This document shows, in pieces, positions 58,100 through 64,000 of a stretch of DNA of 64,000 bases (positions within the stretch are counted from its first letter, which is position 1; each line of letters begins with the position of its first letter). Location: assembly GCF_047948215.1 (NCBI RefSeq), contig NC_134458.1, positions 144,053,536-144,117,535 on the forward strand, written 5' to 3'. The stretch is from Lycorma delicatula. Taxonomy: Eukaryota > Arthropoda > Insecta > Hemiptera > Fulgoridae. A model generated the notes under the pieces. That model searched no databases, had not been told where the DNA came from, and saw only the letters and a program-made list of their open reading frames with translations. The position numbers and the translations under genes were made by a program.

Positions 58100-58920
58100 T
58101 TACCGACTTTTTGAAGAAAAGTATGGTATTACTTTCGGTCGCATAGTGGAAGTGGGGAGGGGGGTTAACATGAATTTTCTTTTTTTTGAGGTATGAGGAG
58201 TACGAAAATACCATTCTCTTAAACTGGGGTTTCCTTATATATATATATATATATTGTGTAAAAAATCCTGTATTTCAAAAATTTCCAAAATTAATTGATC
58301 AATTTTTTTGAAATTTAGATATGCTGTGGTAGTGTATCTGACGTTGTTTGTGGGAAATTTTATGAAGATTGGTTGAGTCGTTCTTAAGTTAAGCTCAATT
58401 TAAGTAAGGTCAAAAAAATTTGACGGGAGCAAGTTAGAAGCGTGGTTCGTTATGATGGTTGTTTGCTACAAATAGGAACTTTGACGTTTTTTATCAGCAG
58501 TATCTATTGTTAACAATGTTAAACCAAATTAATATAAAAATATTAAAACCAAATTAAATTAACGAAAAGTCGGTTTTCTTGTGCAAAGTTGTGCAAGAGT
58601 TTTTTTTACGAACAACTAAGGCATATTGATTTCAAGACTAATATTTAAATACGGTAAGACCAGGAATTTTTTATTTTTTCTACAGACTTCAGAATAAAGT
58701 TCCAATTCATCTCGTTGGTAATGTTAAGCCCTAAATTTTTTTTCTAAATGCACAAATTTCGATGTATTTTTTTCACACAACTTAAGTGAAATTAAAAAAA
58801 AGAAAATTGAAACAAAATCTTGTGAACTCTATATTAACTAATATAAAATATTATTATCTGCAACATTACAACAACATTACTTTCAATTTTAACCTCTTAA
58901 TAATAAGAGTATTTCAAAGT
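58100..58920. repeat. Mosaic of unnamed dispersed repeats
   Basis: GGTCGCATAGTGGAAGTGGG with a G-run (58150-58165), a TA microsatellite (58236-58254), then TTTGAAATTTAGATATGCTG and GAAGATTGGTTGAGTCGTTC. Segments of the form 'let the animal read: poor coding, long GAAATTT/GGTTGAG phrases' are typical insect repeat text. The repeat boundaries are unclear. Confidence 0.35.
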
Positions 58921-58938
58921 ATTTTCATTTGAAACTTA

Positions 58939-58945
<7 letters not shown>

Positions 58946-58998
<53 letters not shown>
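58946..58998. repeat. (CA)n microsatellite
   Basis: 53 bases of uninterrupted AC repeat. It creates the Val/Cys-rich runs in the minus-strand frames 58914-59216, which are therefore not genes. Confidence 0.95.
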
Positions 58999-58999
<1 letters not shown>

Positions 59000-59640
59000 T
59001 TGACTTTCTTGTAGACAAGATAAATGCCGTAATTTTGGGCCAATCACTTTCAAATTGATACATAAAATATAAGGACCCAAAATCATCTCTACTGAGTTCA
59101 TTAATGGGCAAAATCGGACCATGGAGGTGGAAATGGGAGGCTGTTTCGAAAAAACAAAGGATCGCTGTAACTTTCTTATTAAGTAAAATATCGAATTCGT
59201 TTAAAATTTCTACCATTCTTTGGATAAGGGCCTAAAACTTATCTAAGTAAAGCTTTTTGATATTACCAACTATTGACCGAGGTGGTGAAAAAATGGGATT
59301 TCGAAGACAAAAAAAATCATACCTTCTTTAATAGGGACGGTATCGAATCGGTTTAAAGTGGTCGTTAATCCTCTAAACATTACCTAACACTTTTGTCTGA
59401 ACAATTTTTTACATGACCAACTCTTACGGCAAGGGATGACCAAATTTTTGCTGGAGTTGTAAGAAGATAGGACTTGTCGTATGCTAAACATATGAATATT
59501 TTTCACATGCAACCATTGTCCTATTAAGTAAATTTGAAGTTTTTCTTAACTTTAAGGCGGAAATCTTTTTTATCCCCTACTTATCACCGGTGAAATCTAC
59601 CTCCGTCTTCCGGCGGCAACACAAGTTAAACAAAAAAAAT
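58999..59640. repeat. Unnamed interspersed repeat
   Basis: A less AT-rich, non-coding stretch (CGGACCATGGAGGTGGAAAT, TATTGACCGAGGTGGTGAAA, GGGACGGTATCGAATCGGTT) ending in CTACCTCCGTCTTCCGGCGG and CAACACAAGTTAAAC. The abrupt return to AT-rich DNA at about 59640 marks an edge. Only one copy is in the window, so the repeat nature is inferred. Confidence 0.35.
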
Positions 59641-60600
59641 CTTATGACCTATACAATACAAATCCTACTTCAAACAATGCAAAATTGGTAATAGAAATTT
59701 TACTACTATAAAATAAGATCTGCAAAAATATAATAGAACAATAAAATGTGACATGCAAAAAAATGATATAAAAATACTTTATAGATGGTACAAATATTAT
59801 CACCAGATATATAAGCCTTAACAAACTCAAGATGAGGTATGAACGTGAATGATCTTATATTCTCATGAAATCCCAATTTACGTGCGGGAATCGCGATTAG
59901 CCGCCTAGCGGTCAGCTGAGGTATTAATTTTACGTAAATTTATGTTTAACTTGTGTTGGCTGGCAGCGACTTCAAGAATTGTTATTTGTTGTAAATACTT
60001 AATAAATAAATATATAATTATTTGAAACATTTTAGTACTATTATTTTTTGAAGTCGGTTTTTATTTTTTATAAATTATTTTATAAAACCTTTTGTGCTGT
60101 ATGAGCGGTCAGCGGCTAAAGGTGTAGAGCCGTTCGGTTTTTTGTATTTTTCCTCAGATTACAATTGGAATTGGTTAAAATTATAGGGGACCATTCCAAA
60201 AGTACATACTTTCGTTTAAAAAAAAAATTTTCAAAAGGTATTATGTAACATACATTTAAAAAAAATATTATTTTAAACTTCCTTTTCTGAAGTCGGTTAA
60301 AAATGAAAATGAAAAAAAAATTAAATTAATTTTTAGAAAATTTTAAACCGAAATAAAAAAAAATCTAACTAAAATATAAAAAATCTGATGTGGACACCAC
60401 ATGATTTCCTTGTACGCATATTAAATTACATATACACATTTTTAAAAGTACATAAAATTTTATTTTACTGATAACATATGATTTTTTTCATATTTTTATT
60501 TTTTTTTTTTTATTGTTATTATTGAAATATTATTTATTGTAATTTTTTTTTACAATCCACGTTAATAATTATTAATAAATCAATATATTTAAATTAAAAA
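59641..60600. other. AT-rich DNA with GC-richer islands, probably repeat-derived
   Basis: 59880-59975 (GTGCGGGAATCGCGATTAGC, CGCCTAGCGGTCAGCTGAGG, TGTTGGCTGGCAGCGAC) and 60100-60150 (TGAGCGGTCAGCGGCTAAAG) share the GCGGTCAGC word. TGAAGTCGGTT occurs at 60050 and 60288, a phrase common in dispersed repeats. No gene is seen. Confidence 0.35.
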
Positions 60601-61050
60601 TCCAAATTTTTTGAATTTTGGGCATTTTTGGTCCAATCGATTGCAATAAAAAGGGGAGGTGCACAACTAGATGTTACAACAGTCCTAAATCAAAAATTTC
60701 AACATCATACAGCTAATGGTTTTTGAGTTATGCGAGATACATACGTATCTCGCATACGTACCATTTTGAGTTGGCGTTATTGAGTTCATACGATCGTCAT
60801 CAGACGTTAAATAAAAATGTTAGGCTTAATAAAAATAAATAAAATTATTAGACAAATGTTTTAGAAACTGAAATCATGTACTGTGATTGTCGTGTTTACC
60901 AAGAAAGTGTAATTAGCAGGTATTGTATGCACAGACGTCAAGCCGAAAATAGTCAAAAATAGATTCAGGGATGGTCAAAATGGATAGTTCTGTAGAAATC
61001 TGAAAACCGAAATTTTTCGCGATCACAATACTCCTTCACTTCGTACAAGG
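60601..61050. repeat. Unnamed repeat interrupted by the 166-bp repeat
   Basis: The outer sequence (AAAAGGGGAGGTGCACAACT, TTTTTGAGTTATGCGAGATAC; then after the interruption CAGACGTCAAGCCGAAAATA, CAGGGATGGTCAAAATGG, TTTTTCGCGATCACAATACT) reads as one repeat split by 60759-60924. A 12-bp hairpin (60729-60740 with 60745-60756, 4-base loop ATAC) sits exactly at the left junction. Confidence 0.4.
60759..60924 (+). repeat. 166-bp direct repeat, copy 1
   Basis: TACCATTTTGAGTTGGCGTT to GTGTAATTAGCAGGTATT. The second copy at 62561-62727 differs by only about ten substitutions and small indels. It has no terminal inverted repeats and no coding sequence. Confidence 0.85.
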
Positions 61051-61814
61051 AGGTAAAAACAACACATTTTCAATTCTTCTTTAAATTTTGATGTACAAAT
61101 ACTTTTGATAACAAATTTGTTACCAAGTAATTTGTTATTAGCTGTTTGCTTTTAATTTGGAACCGACTTCCAAATATTGAAATATAAAGAAGAATTAAGC
61201 AATTATCATTTTTCCTTTTTTAATTTTTTGTGTATGTGCACATTTTTTAAGTAATATCAGCTGAACTGATAAGAACTGGTAACTGGTAAGCAGGTTATGA
61301 TAAGCTGTTATCCAGTTTTCTTGACAATTTTAAATCAAAATACTTTAATTAGTTATTGTTTCTCAGGATCCAGAGTCTATATGTGATTAGTTTTGATCTA
61401 TGATTTAGTTTATTTTAGAGCAGCGAAATAAATTTTAAAATAATGATATAGGTTAAATCATATCTGTTATGACCAGACATGTTTCTGAAATATGAAAAAG
61501 ACAAAATCAAAAATTTGTATTAAGTAGAAAAGTACAAGGATTAACCACTGCTGAATCAGTGTTAAGAAAAATGTTTCTTTAGAAGAAAAACATTTTAGTT
61601 CTTAAAAAGGAAAAATTAATCCTTAAATTCTAACAAGTCTTCTTAGATTATTAAACTGTGACTTTAGAATTGACTTAGACAATTATATTAAAAACTTGTA
61701 TAATTAAAATTTAAAAAAAATTATGAAACTCAAGAAGATTTGTAAATCGCATTTAGAGAAAGAAGAGTAAAATTTTTCTAACAATGATCCAAGTAAATCC
61801 AAGAAACTAATTAA
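61051..61814. other. AT-rich intergenic DNA, nothing recognised
   Basis: Contains a 15-codon ATG frame at about 61722-61770 (MKLKKICKSHLEKEE) directly ahead of the next ORF. Nothing else was seen. Confidence 0.4.
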
Positions 61815-62108
61815 ATGTCTGAAAAACTTTGGAAACTAAATAACCAAATACGATACATAAAGCAGATTAAAGACGAACTCCAAAAATTAAGGATAAAAGA
61901 GAAGAACTGTTTGTATAGAATGAAATTTAGAGAAATAATTTACAGTACAGTGCAAAGGTTCTTGTGGATTAATGAAGAAAGAGAACCAGAAAAAATGGAT
62001 AGAAAAAGAAAAACACGTGCACTTCCAGAAAATAATATGAAAAAGAAGAAAAAAAGAACAGATATTGGCGTGTATCTAGTAAGCCGCTTTGAAATAAAAA
62101 AAAGCTGA
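61815..62108 (+). CDS. Hypothetical 97-residue basic ORF, unassigned
   Basis: ATG at 61815, stop TGA ending 62108. The product is strongly charged: a likely helical N-terminal half (KLWKLNNQIRYIKQIKDELQK, heptad-like, possible coiled coil) and a Lys/Arg-rich stretch (RKRKTRALPENNMKKKKKRT) that would serve as a nuclear-localisation-type cluster if translated. I recognise no family. It lies between the two copies of the 166-bp repeat. A-rich composition makes chance likely. Confidence 0.2.
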   Translation: MSEKLWKLNNQIRYIKQIKDELQKLRIKEKNCLYRMKFREIIYSTVQRFLWINEEREPEKMDRKRKTRALPENNMKKKKKRTDIGVYLVSRFEIKKS

Positions 62109-62159
62109 AATAAGTAATTTTTTTTTTTAATTATTGTATAGAAAACTACGTGCTTTACA

Positions 62160-62348
62160 TTGCTATACGACAACGAGCAAATTGTAATAGAAAAAATTAT
62201 TGTTGAAGTATGGTGTCAACAAGTAAATGAATACTTTGAAACATCTTTAAAAGGGAAGCTAGTAGTAATAATATTTAAAGAAATTGAAAGGTACAAGAAC
62301 ATAACGGGATATGACGTTGAAAATTGGATTAATACGGTAATAAATTAA
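62160..62348 (+). CDS. Hypothetical 62-residue ORF or exon, unassigned
   Basis: The frame starts with TTG, so a conventional start is absent. Its residues (VIEKIIVEVWCQQVNEYFET, KGKLVVIIFKEIERYKNITG, YDVENWINTVIN) are unusually balanced and amphipathic for this region, so an exon or part of a decayed protein is possible. Unrecognised. Confidence 0.2.
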   Translation: MLYDNEQIVIEKIIVEVWCQQVNEYFETSLKGKLVVIIFKEIERYKNITGYDVENWINTVIN

Positions 62349-62560
62349 ATAAATTTTTCACTCTATCGGATAGTAACGGATGTTACTATATCCAAACCTA
62401 ATGATAACAAAGATATCGTATATGTAATTAAATGATAACTTTCATCAAGTAGAAGATAAAAAGTAACTAAGAGTTCGATTGTGCAGCCCTAGAAACAATA
62501 CAGGAAAGACAGCGAAATTTACTGAAGTGTTAACCTATTTGGAACAAAACGTGATGTAAT

Positions 62561-62727
62561 TACCATTTTGAGTTGGCGTTATTGAGTTCATTCGATCGTC
62601 ATTAGACGTTAAATAAAAATGTTAGACTTATATAAATAAATAAAATCTTATTAGACAAATGTTTTAGAAACTGAAATCATGTACTGTGATTGTCGTGTTT
62701 ACCAAGAAAGTGTAATTAGCATGTATT
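62561..62727 (+). repeat. 166-bp direct repeat, copy 2
   Basis: Same sequence as 60759-60924 with minor changes, same orientation, about 1.8 kb downstream. Confidence 0.85.
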
Positions 62728-63335
62728 CCACATATTACATTTGTTATTATTTAATGAATATATGTGGGTATATCTATTTATCGATAGTATATATAAAAGA
62801 ACATGTCCTAACTGATTGATAATCAACACCAAGCAAAACCTACTGAAGATAAATTGATGAAAATTTGTATACCTGTTCTTACAGTGCAAGTGCACATTAA
62901 GAAAAGATTTTTTGAAATTCTCTATTTAAATGGTTAAAATGGAGTAACAGTGAAATTTACCTTTTTTTTAATTTTTCGGTAACAAACGAAGATATCAACT
63001 TGTTTTTATTTTGTTGTGTGTAATCTTCATGTAAATATCTAAAGACCAATTTCTAGATTTCTGAAATTCGACCATGAAAGGGATGAAGAAAGGTAAAACA
63101 ATTTCGAACAATGATTGCAAATTTTCCCCATTTTTGACTAAACTCAGTACTCGATTTGGGCTTGCAAATACTCTTCAGATAAATATCCAAAAACATTTTC
63201 GGGTTTTTTAATATTTTAAGGGTTAAAAAACATAAAATGTTTTTAAATATTTGCCGTTTTATGCTACTGATATTTAATCAGTCCATGAGATTTGGTAATA
63301 GCGTGATGCTAATTTATGTTTGTAATTCTGATTAT
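62728..63335. other. AT-rich DNA, probably old repeats
   Basis: 63040-63200 (TTTCTAGATTTCTGAAATTC, GACCATGAAAGGGATGAAGA) has the look of a dispersed repeat. No gene is seen. Confidence 0.35.
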
Positions 63336-63340
63336 GTATT

Positions 63341-63370
63341 TCACGAGCGAAGCCGCGATGGGAAATCTAA
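63341..63370 (+). mobile_element. Helitron-like 3' terminus, first
   Basis: GAGCGAAGCCGCGATGGGAAAT followed by CTAA. A GCGAAGC hairpin-type word about 10 bases ahead of CTRR is the form of a Helitron 3' end. No other Helitron feature was seen. Confidence 0.35.
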
Positions 63371-63566
63371 AACTCAATTAGTTGGTTCTGTACTGACCAA
63401 AATGTTGCTCTGAATAAATTAGAATACCCTTTTTATAAATAAAACAGGCTTTAATTTTTATCATTATTATAAACAAGCATGAGTTAATGAAAATAGGGGG
63501 ATCCTAGACGGGAATGGCGAGGGAAGCGAGCCCTGACCGTGACGGGAAACGCAAGTAACCACATAA
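63371..63566. other. Sequence between two Helitron-like termini
   Basis: Contains GGGGGATCCTAGACGGGAAT and GCGAGGGAAGCGAGCCCTGA (63496-63537), GC-rich for the window; probably part of the same element. Confidence 0.35.
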
Positions 63567-63596
63567 CGCGGGCGAAGCTGCGATGGAAATGCTAGT
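63567..63596 (+). mobile_element. Helitron-like 3' terminus, second
   Basis: CGCGGGCGAAGCTGCG can form a 5-bp stem (with one G-T pair) and is followed after nine bases by CTAG and then T, matching the hairpin-CTRR-T 3' end of Helitrons. A TA microsatellite follows at 63599-63618. No helicase/Rep coding was seen, so a non-autonomous copy is implied. Confidence 0.45.
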
Positions 63597-63618
63597 ACAT
63601 ATATATATATATATATAC

Positions 63619-64000
63619 ATTTATTTATTTATTTAACTGTAATTAATCAATTATTTTAAAAGTACTTAAACATCATTTATTATTTAATTTGTCATAGTTT
63701 TATCAAAAGTAACAAAAAATATTAGCTTGTTCTTGTGATGCATTAATTTTCTGTTTTCCTCATTTCATAAATGTATTGTAATACACTTACGCATTCTGTC
63801 TATTATCAGAGAGGGAATCCAGTATCCGAGCCTTCTAAACCAACCTTAATTAGCTTGGTTAAGTTTGAGATACTGTCCATTAAATTAAACATACTTAAAT
63901 AAAAAAATAAAAATAGAAATAAAATAAATAAATAAAACCTGTAATGTTTTTATTAATTGTGGAATAATTAATAAATGCAACAAAATGAAAAATTTTTTAT
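63619..64000. other. AT-rich intergenic DNA, nothing recognised
   Basis: The phrase AACCAACCTTAATTAGCTTGGTTAAG (63838-63863) is partly self-complementary. No gene is seen to the window end. Confidence 0.45.

Noticed and set aside
58914..59216. Minus-strand ORFs with a long Val-Cys run
   Set aside because: The run is the translated CA microsatellite; the rest lies in a non-coding repeat.
60759..62727. LTR retrotransposon with 166-bp LTRs
   Set aside because: The repeats lack TG...CA ends, and no gag/pol, primer-binding site or polypurine tract is seen; kept only as a repeat pair.

Overview
The window reads as non-coding, AT-rich animal DNA, most likely from a large insect genome. There are no operons, no ribosome-binding-site/ORF structure and no host gene that I can support. 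The recognisable material is a layered collection of decayed transposable elements: Tc1/mariner-type DNA transposons, R1-like and other endonuclease/reverse-transcriptase LINEs, two tRNA-derived SINE families, a TTAA-flanked non-autonomous element, Helitron-like ends, and several unnamed dispersed repeats. R1-like LINEs and these mariner-type transposases point to an arthropod. Hemiptera is a guess from the general look of the repeats and is not proven.

Layout. 1-245 is the end of a ~700-bp repeat family (called D here) that recurs at 32.8-33.6, 47.1-47.7 and 50.95-51.3 kb. At 3.4-4.5 kb lie a SINE (family A) and a LINE reverse-transcriptase relic. At 4.8-5.6 kb is a relatively GC-rich repeat carrying a TATA-box-like promoter motif. 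At 8.2-9.5 kb are SINE-A and a minus-strand Tc1/mariner relic. At 10.2-11.6 kb are four copies of SINE-B, two in tandem sharing target-site-like 12-mers and two inverted. A short unknown decayed reading frame lies at 14.06-14.39 kb. At 16.0-17.3 kb is an almost complete DD41D transposon with terminal inverted repeats (TIRs) and TA duplications. At 18.1-19.3 kb is a mariner on the minus strand. At 20.5-24.6 kb are two minus-strand LINE relics, the second R1-like. At 25.9-26.65 kb is another transposase relic, and at 29.3-31.1 kb a plus-strand LINE with an internal deletion.

At 36.6-37.9 kb is a second TIR-bounded transposon, with an unusually wide spacing between its last two catalytic aspartates. 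38.1-38.8 kb is a pyrimidine-rich tract. At 41.5-42.6 kb are a 135-bp direct duplication, a long TG microsatellite and repeat ends. At 42.9-44.25 kb is a third TIR-bounded transposon, very decayed. At 48.8-49.5 kb is the 3' end of an R1-like LINE with its cysteine/histidine motif intact. At 51.65-52.75 kb are two more transposase relics. At 55.26-56.11 kb is an 844-bp element with perfect 14-bp TIRs and TTAA on both sides. The last 6 kb is a mosaic of nested unnamed repeats, including a 166-bp sequence present twice, and ends with two Helitron-like 3' termini.

No working gene set can be described: every coding region recognised is selfish-element protein broken by stops, frameshifts or deletions. 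Two short minus-strand ORFs (31.5 and 53.4 kb) and two plus-strand ORFs (61.8 and 62.2 kb) are unassigned and may be chance. All identifications come from reading motifs by eye, with no database search.
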